Source of the DNA: Botryococcus braunii
Taxonomy: Eukaryota; Chlorophyta; Trebouxiophyceae
Direction of reading: 5' to 3'
Assembly (NCBI GenBank): GCA_002005505.1
Contig: KV908695.1
Location: forward strand, 54,037-118,036
DNA length: 64,000 bases
Part shown: positions 54,697 to 64,000 of the stretch, in pieces
How positions within the stretch are numbered: the first letter of the stretch is position 1
Layout: every line of letters begins with the position of its first letter
Notes under the pieces: model-generated
Databases searched by the model: none
What the model was told of the DNA's origin: nothing
What the model saw: only the letters and a program-made list of their open reading frames with translations
Translations under genes and position numbers: made by a program

Positions 54697-55661
54697 TGCT
54701 CCTCTGGTGTCTTACTGTAGATGAGGATGTCATCTAAGTACACCAAGACAAACTTATGCAGATACGGCCGGAATATTGTATTCATTGCCGTCTGAAAAGT
54801 TGCCGGCGCGTTCGTCAATCCGAACGGCAAGACACGCCAGTGAAACAATCCGTCGGGTGTACGAAAGGCAGTTTTAGGTACATCCTCGTCGGATATCCGG
54901 ATCTGATGGTACCCTGATGTCAAGTCCAGACTTGTAAACAAAGTCGCACCTTGAAGCTGATCCAGTGCATCATCAATGCGTGGCATTGGGTACTTGTTCT
55001 TGACGGTGAGTTTGTTGAGTGCGCGATAGTCAATAACCATCCGCAAACCACCGTCCTTCTTCTGGACAAACAGGATAGGTGCACCGTAAGGAGAAGTTGA
55101 AGGTTCTATGAACTTCTACTCCAGGAGCAGCCTCACCTGTCTTTCAGCTTCCATCACCTCCGAACGAGACAGTCGGTAGAAGGGTCGAGATGGAGGCTTC
55201 GCGTGTGGATCAATCAGAGGGATTGTGTGAGAAACCCCAGGACGGTCAGGGGGTAGCCCTGGCACGTCTTCATGGAAGACATCTGCAAACTCTTGTAGCA
55301 AAGAGTGCACACTCACAGGTACTTCCACAAGCGATGCTTCAGAAGACAGCAATTGCGTTACAGATGATAAGAACGTTTTACACCCCGCGCGCGCAAGACG
55401 CTTGGCCTGTACCATCGTTATGACTAACTTCTTTACATCTGTACAATGAGAGTCAGTCATGGCGATGTTGTCCTTACATCGTAACCGAAAGGGCTTACCC
55501 TTCCTAGTGTACCCAGTGACACATTTGTCATCGAAGTTCACACTAGCACGAGCTCTGGTCAACCATTGCTGCCCTAACAACACATCCCACTCACAGGAGT
55601 GAACATGCATCACTGTACAAGTTAAAGCAGCAAAACGCGCGCTTAGGAGGTGGAATAGCAT
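54660..55661 (-). pseudogene. pol: G4 protease remnant and reverse transcriptase
   Basis: Protease distal part (WDVLLGQQWLTRARASVNFD) without the Asp-Ser-Gly motif, linker (LPPDRPGVSHTIPL), then an in-frame TAG at about 55116 ([18 protein letters not shown]). Reverse transcriptase reads [62 protein letters not shown] frameshift after TPEEH precedes the downstream frame. Confidence 0.85.
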
Positions 55662-56408
55662 CCCCGTCTGCCAGGCGCTTGCCCTTGATCAAGGCCTTCA
55701 GCTCCTGAGTCTCCTTCTCGTTCGCTGCACCCGGCAACATACGCAAGAAGGATTCAGCTTCCTTGGCAGCTTGAACAACAATGTCCAGGTTACCAAGCTC
55801 GTTCCGAACGAGTGAATCTCTTGTTAAAACCTCCAAAATGTTCGGTTTTAACCCCGCCCTAAAGTAGGCACACGCTTCAGGGCCCGAGATAGGATACTTG
55901 ATAGCTTCAACCATGATAGCACGAAACATAGCATGGTAAGCTGCCACGGACTTAGTTTGCCTCAATCGCGCCAAGCGTGGACGCACAGTATTTTCAACTT
56001 CCACTTCAACGAAATGTGCGAGAAGGGAGGTCCTGAAAATGGCAAAGTCCTTCACGTCCTTTCCTTGAACAGAAAGAGACCTTTTTAGGAGCGCCCATTC
56101 CTTAGCGGCTCGACCAGTAAGGCAAAGGGACGCGTGGGACACTAATTCATCATCACGAAGGCCCAAAATAGACGAGTAGTCATCAAATTGACCGAACCAA
56201 GTGATGATATCCGTCCCCTCCTTTTCTCCATTGAATAACGGGGCCGGTGGGCGCCGAAAGGGCCCACGTGACGGTTCCGTTGTTCGTCTCGCATTGAAAT
56301 CAGAGTTCAACACGTCAGAGGACAGACCAGAAGTGGGGTGCTTACCGGCAGCACGCTGAGTGAGCACTGCCACTTCGGCCTCGAGCATATCCACGCGCTC
56401 CTCCGTAC
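55591..56408 (-). pseudogene. gag: G4 gag, truncated at both ends
   Basis: Capsid region (LFNGEKEGTDIITWFGQFDD, SLCLTGRAAKEWALLKRSL, HFVEVEVENTVRPRLARLRQ, YPISGPEACAYFRAGLKPNI) matches G3 gag. The N-terminus is replaced by sequence of the adjoining Copia LTR, which happens to stay in frame. The C-terminus ends at DAIPPPKRAFCCF with no zinc knuckle, followed directly by the distal protease. This deletion covers the same segment that is missing in G3. Confidence 0.83.
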
Positions 56409-57150
56409 GAAGTATTTCTGTCCATAAGTGTCGACGGAGCTGATCGACTGGGCCGATCGACGCGGCATATAGCATTCTGGCAAGTAGTATTCTGTCAATA
56501 GGAATCTGTTTTGCACGGAACAACGATTCTAGGTGGATAAAGGGGTAGAGACAGAGTCGTATCCTCAGACATTCGATTGCTGTCTCCGGTGCCTCAAGTC
56601 GGACCTCTGTATTTCCGTTTGGCACCGTCCTTTGCCTGCATTAACTCAGCTGTCGCTTGCTATGCAGGTGTGTTTAGTTGTTTCGAGCTTTATTGTATAG
56701 TTTGATATATGTAATAGACATTCGATTGCTGTCTCCGGTGCCTCAAGTCGGACCTCTGTATTTCCGTTTGGCACCGTCCTTTGCCTGCATTAACTCAGCT
56801 GTCGCTTGCTATGCAGGAATCCTAAAACTGTTTTTGATCAAATTGACATCAAATAATCGAATAAAAATAACCGATCGTACTTAAAAACAAGTACACTTTG
56901 CAGCCAATTGTTTATTGTACGTGGCCGATCGACGCGTACTTCGAAATCGACCGAATCAACAAGAGTCCGAAACATCCGTTGTCGTCCTAAAATATCCGTA
57001 TCTCTAAGAACCTCCGGATTTTATGGAAAGACCCAATTTTTGCAAAGTAAGATAACTGTTCATTATTGTAGGGCCATAAACTAAGGTTCATACGAACATG
57101 CAACTTATGCTAAGACATTATATGTCCAATACAAGATGTCTTTGCTAACA
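56409..57150 (-). repeat. Copia D-type LTR (L'), with an inverted segment
   Basis: Minus strand starts TGTTAGCAAAGACATC at 57150 after a purine tract (GAGGGGAGG, 57151-57159), so it lies as a 3' LTR. The first 287 bp (57150-56864) match 61284-61570 of the D LTR. The remaining 455 bp (56409-56863) match 61606-62060 but in the opposite orientation relative to that first part. A 102-bp block occurs twice inside (about 56567-56668 and 56716-56817). Confidence 0.78.
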
Positions 57151-57417
57151 CCTCCCCTCATGTGAAGTATGAAACTTTTATGCAATTCATTAACAGGTAA
57201 CATTTTAAGGCTAATGAGCATCAAGAAAATCATCAGATGTTGCAATGGCTCGGTGCTCCAAACCGTGTTAGCCACAAACCCCTTGACATCCAGCCACCAA
57301 ATGACCCCCCCTCTTTTTTTATTGGGTGCGGTGTCACCTCCCCCTTCTTCAAGGTGGGTTTATGGTGGGGAGCATCTGTTGATGCGCAGGGTGTCTGATT
57401 TATCTTGATAGTCAAAA
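57151..57417 (-). other. Unassigned 267 bp between two LTRs
   Basis: Begins with the purine tract next to L'. No recognisable protein. Contains two further G-runs on the minus strand (GAAGAAGGGGGAGG at about 57340-57353 and GAGGGGGGG at about 57306-57314). May be the 3' end of the element that owned L'. Confidence 0.35.
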
Positions 57418-58846
57418 TGTGAAAGGTTATGGGCAGAGAGAACACCTGTAAGTCCGCAAAAGGATTTGTCAATGCACTGTAGAGGTTTCGTCAGTCAGAC
57501 CTCGACACACCCTTTGCGCGCGACTGATACAGGTTCGACAGGAGCGCCTTCCCTTGCGGCAACCAAAAAGCAAGTGCGACTGTCTCAAACACAAATCAAA
57601 TATGCAATAGCAAGATTCAACTTGTAGCAAACAGACAGGACTTCCATTCCGTGGCACAGGATTCGGCCAACCAACGAATCGATTACATGGGACAATATTA
57701 CTGCTTGCCCTACTGGCACAATCTCATATACGCATAAATTACTTCTCACATCAGCTGGTTTTATAGCATCGTCTCAAACATGTTCTGTGCCGGACCTGAG
57801 TCCGGCACACTCGTTCCCTTGACGACCTAACAGCACAGCTTTGCGACAGTCAGCGAAATATCTAACCAAATAGGAATTATCTCATTAAATCACAACTACA
57901 TCAATACCTGTAAGTCCGCAAAAGGATTTGTCAATGCACTGTAGAGGTTTCGTCAGTCAGACCTCGACACACCTATTGCCCCAAGCATTACGATTTAGCC
58001 AGAGCAATGAGCAACATTGCAAATGCAGTGGTTATCAAATACATCATGCTATTCTATCATCTGTCAAAGTGCCAACGTACCCTTTGCGCGCGACTGATAC
58101 AGGTTCGACAGGAGCGCCTTCCCTTGCGGCAACCAAAAAGCAAGTGCGACTGTCTCAAACACAAATTAAATATGCAATAGCAAGCTTCAACTTGTAGCAA
58201 ACAGACAGGACTTCCATTCCGTGGCACAGGATTCGGCCAACCAACGAATGACGAGTCTGTCGCCTCCAGCAGTTAAATACCTGACCGTGTTTGGCGCCCA
58301 AGGGACTCGATAAAAGTCGAGTCCCTGAAAGCTTCTCATTCCAAAAGGTCCCTAATTGGTAATCCAATACGGATGATGTGTCCTAGACAAAATACCTAAA
58401 GGTCCCATTTTCTGTACCTAATTAAACACACTGATGTGGCCGCCTAAGAATTAGTTTGACTGACCTCGAAGACGTATTCGAGGTCCCAAAAACAAGTTCC
58501 ACTGAGTGCCACGATGCTGTGTGAGTCAATGCAAAGTTGTCCAAACCTCTATGTGAAGTTACGTGAGGAAGACTGAGGTCTGTCAAGGAATTATGTCGCT
58601 TCACAGCCAAGTTCCTAGGACTAGCTGGAAGAAGTATGCAGTAGTTTGCACCTAAGGCCCAACAGTGTTGTGCCGTCCAGGGCAGCCTGGCATGCACGAC
58701 TGTTTTGCCTAGGATGAGTCAGAAGAATACCTCTGAATAAGTCCAACAGTAATGCTCCCTGAGTAATTACCTGATCTAGGTCATTACTTACAACAAACAG
58801 TAATGCTCCCTAAGTAATTACCTGATCTAGGTCATTACCTACAACA
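57418..58846 (-). repeat. Copia E LTR, minus orientation
   Basis: Minus strand starts TGTTGTAGGTAATG at about 58846 and ends CATAACCTTTCACA at 57418, like the plus-strand E LTR at 59518-60896. A block of about 230 bp is repeated within it (from 57447 and again from 57906). Its first 50 bp are tandemly doubled (58748-58797, 58798-58846). No primer site lies beyond its end, so it is a 3' or solo LTR. Confidence 0.78.
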
Positions 58847-59469
58847 AATAGCAAGCTTCAACTTGTAGCAAACAGACAGGACTTCCATTCCGTGGCACAG
58901 GATTCGGCCAACCAACGAATGACGAGTCTGTCGCCTCCAGCAGTTAAATACCTGACCGTGTTTGGCGCCCAAGGGACTCGATAAAAGTCGAGTCCCTGAA
59001 AGCTTCTCACTCCAAAAGGTCCCTAATTGGTAATCCAATACGGATGATGTTTCCTAGACAAAATACCTAAAGGTCCCATTTTCTGTACCTGATTAAACAC
59101 ACTGATGTGGCCGCCTAAGAATTAGTTTGACTGACCTCGAATACGTATTCGAGGTCCCAAAAACAAATTCCACTAAGTGCCACGATGCTGTGTGAGTCAA
59201 TGCAAAGTTGTCCTAACCTCTTCGTGAAGTTACGTGAGGAAGACTGAAGTCTGTCAAGGAATTATGTCGCTTCACAGCCAAGTTCCTAGGACTAGGTGGG
59301 AGACATATGCAGTAGTAGTTTACACCTAAGGCACAACAGTGTCGTGCCGTCCAGGGCAGCCTGGCATGCACGACTGTTTTGCCTAGGATGAGTCAGAAGA
59401 ATACCTCTGAATAAGTCCAACAGTAATGCTCCCTAAGTAATTACCTGATCTAGGTCATTACCTACAACA
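58847..59469 (-). repeat. Second, partial Copia E LTR, minus orientation
   Basis: Repeats about 620 bp of the neighbour (compare 58177-58800), again starting TGTTGTAGGTAATG at 59469. Probably a tandem duplication within the LTR cluster. Confidence 0.75.
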
Positions 59470-59517
59470 GAGTCCCTCCAGTGGTGGCTGGTGCAGAGGT
59501 CCCATGCCTGGCATCAG
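59470..59517. other. 48-bp spacer between head-to-head E LTRs
   Basis: Unique sequence (starts GAGTCCCTCCAGTGG) separating two LTR starts that point away from each other. Neither side shows a clear polypurine tract. Confidence 0.7.
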
Positions 59518-60896
59518 TGTTGTAGGTAATGACCTAGATCAGGTAATTACTTAGGGAGCAATACTGTTGGACTTATTCAGAGGTATTCTTCTGACTCATC
59601 CTAGGCAAAACAGTCGTGAATGCCAGGCTGCCCTGGGCGGCACAACACTATTGTGCCTTAGGTGTAAACTACTGCATATATCTTCCAGCTAGTCCTAGAA
59701 CCTTGGCTGTGAAGCGACATAATTCCTTGACAGACTTCAGTCTTCCTCACGTAACTTCACGAAGAGGTTAGGACAACTTTGCATTGACTCACACAGCATC
59801 GTGGCACTCAGTGGAATTTGTTTTTGGGACCTCGAGTACGTATTCGAGGTCAGTCAAACTAATTCTTAGGCGGCCACATCAGTGTGCTTAATTAGGTACA
59901 TAATATGGGACCTTTAGGTATTTTGTCAAGGACACATCATACGTATTGGATTACCAATTAGGGACCTTTTGGAGTGAGAAGTTTTCAGGGACTCGACTTT
60001 TATCGAGTCCCTTGGGCGCCAAACACGGTCAGGTATTTAATTGCTGGAGGCGACAGCCTCAGCATTCGTTGGTTGGCCAGGTCCTGAGCCACGGGCTGGA
60101 AGTCCTGTCTGTTTGAAGCAAATTGAAGCTTGCTCTTGCATATTTGATTTGTCTTTGAGACAGTCGTACTTGCTTCTTGGTTGCCACAACGGAAGGCGCT
60201 CCTGTCGAACCTGTATCAGTCGCGCCAAAGGGTACGTTGTCATTATGACAGAGGTTAGAATAGCATGTTGTATTTGTATGCACTGTATTTGCAATGTTGC
60301 TCATTGCTCTGTCTAAATCGCAATGCTTGGGGCGATAGGTGTGTCGAGGTCTGACTTACGAAACCTTTACAATGCATTGAAATCCTTTGCGGACTTACAG
60401 CTATTGACTGTAGTTGCTATTTAATGAGCTAATTCCTATGTGGTTAGATATTTTGTTGACTGTCGCAAAGCTGTGCTGTTAGGTCGTCAAGGGAACGAGT
60501 GTGCCGGACTCAGGTCTGAGACGATGCAATGAACATGTCTGAGACGATGCAATGAAGCCAGCTGATGTGAGAAGTAATTCATGCGTATATGAGATTGTGC
60601 CAGTAGGGCAAGCAGTAATGATGTCCCATGTAATCAATTCGTTGGTTGGCCAAGTCCTGAGCCACGGGCTGGAAGTCCTGTCTGTTTGAAGCAAATTGAA
60701 GCTTGCTCTTGCATATTTGATTTGTCTCTGAGACAGTCGTACTTGCTTCTTGGTTGCCGCAACGGAAGGCGCTCCTGTCGAACCTGTATCAGTCGCGCCA
60801 AAGGGTGTGTCGAGGTCTGAATTACGAGACCTTTACAGTGCATTGACAAATCCTTTGCGGACTTACAGGTGTTCTATCTGCCCATTACCTTTCACA
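59518..60896 (+). repeat. 5' LTR of Copia E (1379 bp)
   Basis: TGTTGTAGG...TTTCACA. A block is duplicated: 60063-60232 with 60338-60401 corresponds to 60643-60807 with 60808-60871. The second copy ends 25 bp before the LTR end. The last bases GCCCATTACC mirror the primer site with one mismatch. Confidence 0.82.
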
Positions 60897-60912
60897 GGTT
60901 ATGGGCCCACCT
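60897..60912 (+). promoter_or_regulatory. Primer-binding site of Copia E (half initiator tRNA-Met)
   Basis: GGTTATGGGCCCACCT directly after TTTCACA, complementary to the initiator tRNA-Met anticodon arm as in A and B. Confidence 0.78.
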
Positions 60913-61051
60913 GCCCATCGAGCTACGCCGAAGCCAAGGTCGCAGGGTGAGCCTAAGGAGTCCGCCTTGGGTATCTGCGGCACGTCATATCCAGAACGTT
61001 TCATATCTGCAAAGTGACCCAGACTTGCAGAAAATCATAACCTTTCACACA

Positions 61052-61283
61052 ATGACCCAGTCTGCAGAATCATCTCCAATGGATCAACAGAACCAACAGC
61101 CTCCTGTCAGTCTGAGTGGTCAATCCGCAGAACAGGAGAAGACCGCACTCCCAGTGGTTTCAATACTGACAGCCTTACTGCACGAGGACACAACAAAGCC
61201 ATCAACAACAAATGTCAAGGTAGCCCATCCCTTATTAAAGGATGGGTGGAATTTCAAGTCCTGGCTTTATGATCTGACAACTG
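61052..61283 (+). pseudogene. gag: Copia E gag, N-terminal stub
   Basis: Starts MTQSAESSPMDQQNQQPP and reads to VAHPLLKDGWNFKSWLYDLT, the usual beginning of a Copia capsid region. It is cut at 61283 by the D LTR, after which the frame stops within 14 codons. The assignment rests on its place after an LTR and primer site and on the W-x-W-like capsid start. Confidence 0.7.
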
Positions 61284-62060
61284 TGTTGGCAAAGACATCT
61301 TTTATTGGACATATAATGTCTTAGCATAAGTTGCATGTTCGTATGAACCTTAGTTTATGGCCCTACAATAATGAACAGTTATCTTACTTTGCAAAAATTG
61401 GGTCTTTCCGTAAAATCCGGAGGTTCTTAGAGATACGGATGTTTTAGGACGACAACGGATGTTTCGGACTCTTGTTGATTCGGTCGATTTCGAAGTACGA
61501 GTCGATCGGCCACGTACAATAAACAATTGGCTGCAAAGTGTACTTGTTTTTAAGTACGATCGGTTATTTTGCGAATGAGTCGACGAGGCCGATCGACAAG
61601 GCGTAGAAGTATTTCTGTCCATAAGTGTCGACGGAGCTGATCGACTGGGCCGATCGACGCGGCATATAGCATTCTGGCAAGTAGTATTCTGTCAATAGGA
61701 ATCTGTTTTGCACGGAACAACGATTCTAGGTGGATAAAGGGGTAGAGACAGAGTCGTATCCTCAGACATTCGATTGCTGTCTCCGGTGCCTCAAGTCGGA
61801 CCTCTGTATTTCCGTTTGGCACCGTCCTTTGCCTGCATTAACTCAGCTGTCGCTTGCTATGCAGGTGTGTTTAGTTGTTTCGAGCTTTATTGTATAGTTT
61901 GATATATGTAATAGACATTCGATTGCTGTCTCCGGTGCCTCAAGTCGGACCTCTGTATTTCCGTTTGGCACCGTCCTTTGCCTGCATTAACTCAGCTGTC
62001 GCTTGCTATGCAGGAATCCTGAAACTGTTTTTGATCAAATTGACATCAAATAATCGAATA
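61284..62060 (+). repeat. 5' LTR of Copia D (777 bp)
   Basis: Starts TGTTGGCAAAGACATC, ends AATCGAATA immediately before TGGTATCGGCGA. A 102-bp block lies at 61764-61865 and 61913-62014, 47 bp apart and 46 bp before the LTR end. Part 61606-62060 is inverted with respect to the L' copy, and a 35-bp insert (61571-61605) separates the two parts here. Confidence 0.82.
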
Positions 62061-62072
62061 TGGTATCGGCGA
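62061..62072 (+). promoter_or_regulatory. Primer-binding site of Copia D, TGGTATCGGCGA
   Basis: Same 12-mer as in C, G1 and G2, with no spacer after the LTR. Confidence 0.82.
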
Positions 62073-62411
62073 CACCGTTTGGTGTCGATACTGGTCACTG
62101 CTCCCGCCAGCAGCGAGGAGAATAATACTCATACAACTATTTGCAAGCTTCAGCAAGTCTCCAGAAATTCTCGCCCATTTCTCTGCTTTCAACGTAGTTG
62201 TTTGTAGTGTCTTGGGTTGAACGATCGCTTGGAACTTCGGGTTGCTGGATTGTCTCGCTGGAAAGGCACTTGTGTTGATCTAGTAGTGAGAGACAATTGG
62301 ATGTATTGGCTGTTGGGATCTGGTGGTTGTGGAATATCTGTTTAAAGTGCAAGCAAGTTTGTTTTCCTTTTAATCTTTCTTTGCCAGTTGCCCGTCAAGG
62401 CTTCTGGAATA

Positions 62412-64000
62412 ATGTCACAGACAGAATCACAAGATGAAGGATTCAATGTCAGTATTGAGATAGAACCTGCCAGCCCAATGGGCAGGAATGTCTTTAGGAA
62501 TCCTACCTATGATGCAGAAGCAGTCACTGATGATTCTGTGTCACATGTTACAGGGGTCCTAAATGGAATGCAGCAGCAAACTGATGAGGGTCTACAAAGA
62601 CCACAGGGAGACTCAGAATGGGAAGCATGGGGATATGATCCACAGACTCAAAACATACCTCTAAACCCTGCTTTCTCAAGACGAGACAACCTTGGTACCT
62701 TTGTACCTGCTCAGCAAGCTGCTGCATCTCCTGCCCCTATGTCTTCTAGAGTGCTAGGCTTTCAAACAAATTTGCCTGCCTCCAGACCTGTCTTAAGCCC
62801 TTTGTTTGGGATACCTAGGACTGCAGTCAGGATCCCAGTGAGGCCTACACACTTACCTGTACCTAGTGCACCACTGGCAGGTGCACCAGTCAATGTTTCC
62901 TCATTCATGACAAGTGTACCACACACAGGTATTATGCTCCTTTCAGGAAACATAAATCAGGCAAGTACAGCATCAGGTACTACAGTAGTGCATGTTCCCT
63001 TGGCAACTGGTGGCACAATGCCAATCAGTCTTCCAACATCTACAATTTTAAACTCTATTGCACCAACTGTTCAAAGTGTGAGTGCTACACAGGGAACTGC
63101 TGCACAGTCAACGGCACAAGTGTCTGCCCCACCTCCTCCACCTCCACCAGGTGGTGGGCCTCCTTATAGTGGTCCACCAGGAGGTGGTGGCTGGCCTCCA
63201 AATCCACCAGGGGGTTCTTCCTCAGGCCCTCCCTGGTTTAGTGGTGTACCTGGCAGTTGGGCTATGGTGAATTCCAACCCCTATGGTTACAGTGGGTATC
63301 CCTTCATGAAGTTCAATTCTCCTTCTCAAAGGCTTACTCCAAAGTTAGAGCCCCTTAAACTTAATGATGATAACTGGGTCATATGGTCTAGATATGTTCA
63401 TGCAATGCTTATAGAGATGGGGGTAGAATACTGTATTCTTCATGACATGAGAGGTTATTTAGATGATTATAAGGCCCAGAGCATTATAACACAGTCTTGT
63501 TCAGAGGAGTATCAAATACAAATCTCTGATCATTTGTCTGCCTACTCTATGTGGGACTACTTGATGGCCTTATTTGTTACAAAAGCAAATGGCAAAATCA
63601 TATCTCTCCAGGAAGAGTCCCGCACCTTCAAGATGCATACAAATGAAAAACCTTCCTCATATGTACTAAGGGGTAGAAAAATAGCCAACACAATTAAAAG
63701 CTTAGGACATGAGTTCAGTGACCTCTCACTCTGCACTATGCTTTTAAATGGACTCCCTGAGGAGTATAATATACATAAGCAGGTTCAACAATCTATTATA
63801 GTGTCCAATCCTGATGTGAATCTGCTACAACACTCTTTAGAGCTGGCACATATGCAGATAGTGAATAAGAATCTCCAAACCCCACCACCTAAAAATAACA
63901 CCTTTAACCAGAAGTCCTCTCCTGGTCAAGGTTACAACCTTAAGTATAAGGCACCAAATTCCCCTACTTCAAATGCTGTAGAGAAAGGTGCTAATCAAGG
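62412..64000 (+). CDS. gag: Copia D gag, open to window end (at least 529 aa)
   Basis: From ATG 62412 (MSQTESQDEGFNVSIEIEPA) no stop occurs before position 64000. The first 290 residues are an Ala/Pro/Thr-rich extension with a Pro-Gly tract (APPPPPPPGGGPPYSGPPGG), matching the extension in Copia C. The capsid region follows (RLTPKLEPLKLNDDNWVIWS, AYSMWDYLMALFVTKANGK, EKPSSYVLRGRKIANTIKSL, LLNGLPEEYNIHKQV). The zinc knuckle expected next is beyond the window. It looks intact so far and would form particles for D RNA. Confidence 0.88.
   Translation, partial: MSQTESQDEGFNVSIEIEPASPMGRNVFRNPTYDAEAVTDDSVSHVTGVLNGMQQQTDEGLQRPQGDSEWEAWGYDPQTQNIPLNPAFSRRDNLGTFVPAQQAAASPAPMSSRVLGFQTNLPASRPVLSPLFGIPRTAVRIPVRPTHLPVPSAPLAGAPVNVSSFMTSVPHTGIMLLSGNINQASTASGTTVVHVPLATGGTMPISLPTSTILNSIAPTVQSVSATQGTAAQSTAQVSAPPPPPPPGGGPPYSGPPGGGGWPPNPPGGSSSGPPWFSGVPGSWAMVNSNPYGYSGYPFMKFNSPSQRLTPKLEPLKLNDDNWVIWSRYVHAMLIEMGVEYCILHDMRGYLDDYKAQSIITQSCSEEYQIQISDHLSAYSMWDYLMALFVTKANGKIISLQEESRTFKMHTNEKPSSYVLRGRKIANTIKSLGHEFSDLSLCTMLLNGLPEEYNIHKQVQQSIIVSNPDVNLLQHSLELAHMQIVNKNLQTPPPKNNTFNQKSSPGQGYNLKYKAPNSPTSNAVEKGANQ

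Larger units (their letters stand above)
51537..56408 (-). mobile_element. Gypsy G4, chromodomain-bearing, 5'-truncated
   Basis: Minus-strand chromovirus closely related to G3: 3' LTR 51537-51727, polypurine tract (AGGTGGGGGAGGG, 51728-51740), and a 600-bp 3' untranslated region (51741-52347) with no gene. Integrase, polymerase and gag follow. The 5' end is cut by a D-type Copia LTR at 56409. It truncates G5. Confidence 0.86.
59518..61283 (+). mobile_element. Copia E, 5' end only
   Basis: 5' LTR (59518-60896), primer site and the first 77 codons of gag, then interrupted by the Copia D LTR at 61284. The leader 60913-61051 contains CATAACCTTTCACA (61036-61049), a copy of the LTR end. The remainder of E is not in the window. 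Confidence 0.8.
61284..64000 (+). mobile_element. Copia D, 5' end, running off the window
   Basis: 5' LTR 61284-62060, primer site 62061-62072, leader, and an open gag to the window end. Family relationship to Copia C is clear from gag. The flank before the LTR is AACTG, to be sought after its 3' LTR. Confidence 0.88.

Noticed and set aside
56409..56625. Extended N-terminus of G4 gag (starting MPNGNTEVRLEAP)
   Set aside because: The same sequence recurs in the D LTR at about 61606-61822, so it is LTR sequence fused in frame by chance, not Gag.
57418..60896. CRISPR-like or satellite array
   Set aside because: The repeats are a few long LTR-internal duplications and inverted LTR copies, not regularly spaced short repeats.

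Overview
This window looks like a slice of a repeat-dominated plant-lineage or green-algal genome. A streptophyte alga such as a Chara-like charophyte is a guess from the dense chromodomain-bearing Gypsy and Copia elements, the moderate GC, and primer-binding sites that match a plant-type initiator tRNA-Met. I found no host gene. Essentially all of the 64 kb is transposable elements inserted into one another. Names used below (A, B, C, D, E for Copia; G1 to G5 for Gypsy; F for a small non-autonomous LTR element; T for a DNA transposon) are local labels only. LAYOUT: 1-2175 is the 5' part of a minus-strand Copia A copy (A1), sitting in the LTR of a decayed minus-strand Copia (B2, 2176-5317). 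At 5318-5928 two different short LTRs share one small non-coding interval, and the second LTR closes a minus-strand chromovirus, G3 (to 10632). G3 is cut by G1, a minus-strand chromodomain Gypsy whose pieces are spread over 10633-41445. G1 holds a nearly intact Copia A (13193-20208, target duplication CCTAC) and the Gypsy G2 (20922-33612, target duplication CCTAT). G2 in turn holds an intact-looking Copia B (23106-30518, target duplication CTTTG). The 5' LTR of G1 is broken by a DNA transposon of unassigned superfamily, T (about 36497-41431), and then by Copia C (41446-48078). C contains F (44367-45815, target duplication CATAT) and is truncated by the Gypsy G5 (48079-51536). G5 is truncated by the chromovirus G4 (51537-56408). 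The right end (56409-64000) holds D-type and E-type Copia LTRs, including a 3.5-kb head-to-head pair, and the 5' LTR and open gag of Copia D, which runs off the window. HOW THE PARTS FIT: target-site duplications and LTR-LTR differences counted by eye agree with the nesting order (G2 LTRs differ most, B less, A least). B and T have coding regions without visible breaks; most other elements carry stops, frameshifts or deletions. The most interesting signals are: (1) T, a five-exon 1125-residue putative transposase in terminal inverted repeats, with a paralogous empty site in the same window; (2) an LTR-end/primer-site hairpin shared by three Copia families that appear to be primed by a half initiator tRNA; (3) a duplicated block just before the LTR 3' end in all five Copia families; (4) one 12-nt primer site shared by Copia and Gypsy elements. 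All comparisons were made by reading, without alignment software or databases.
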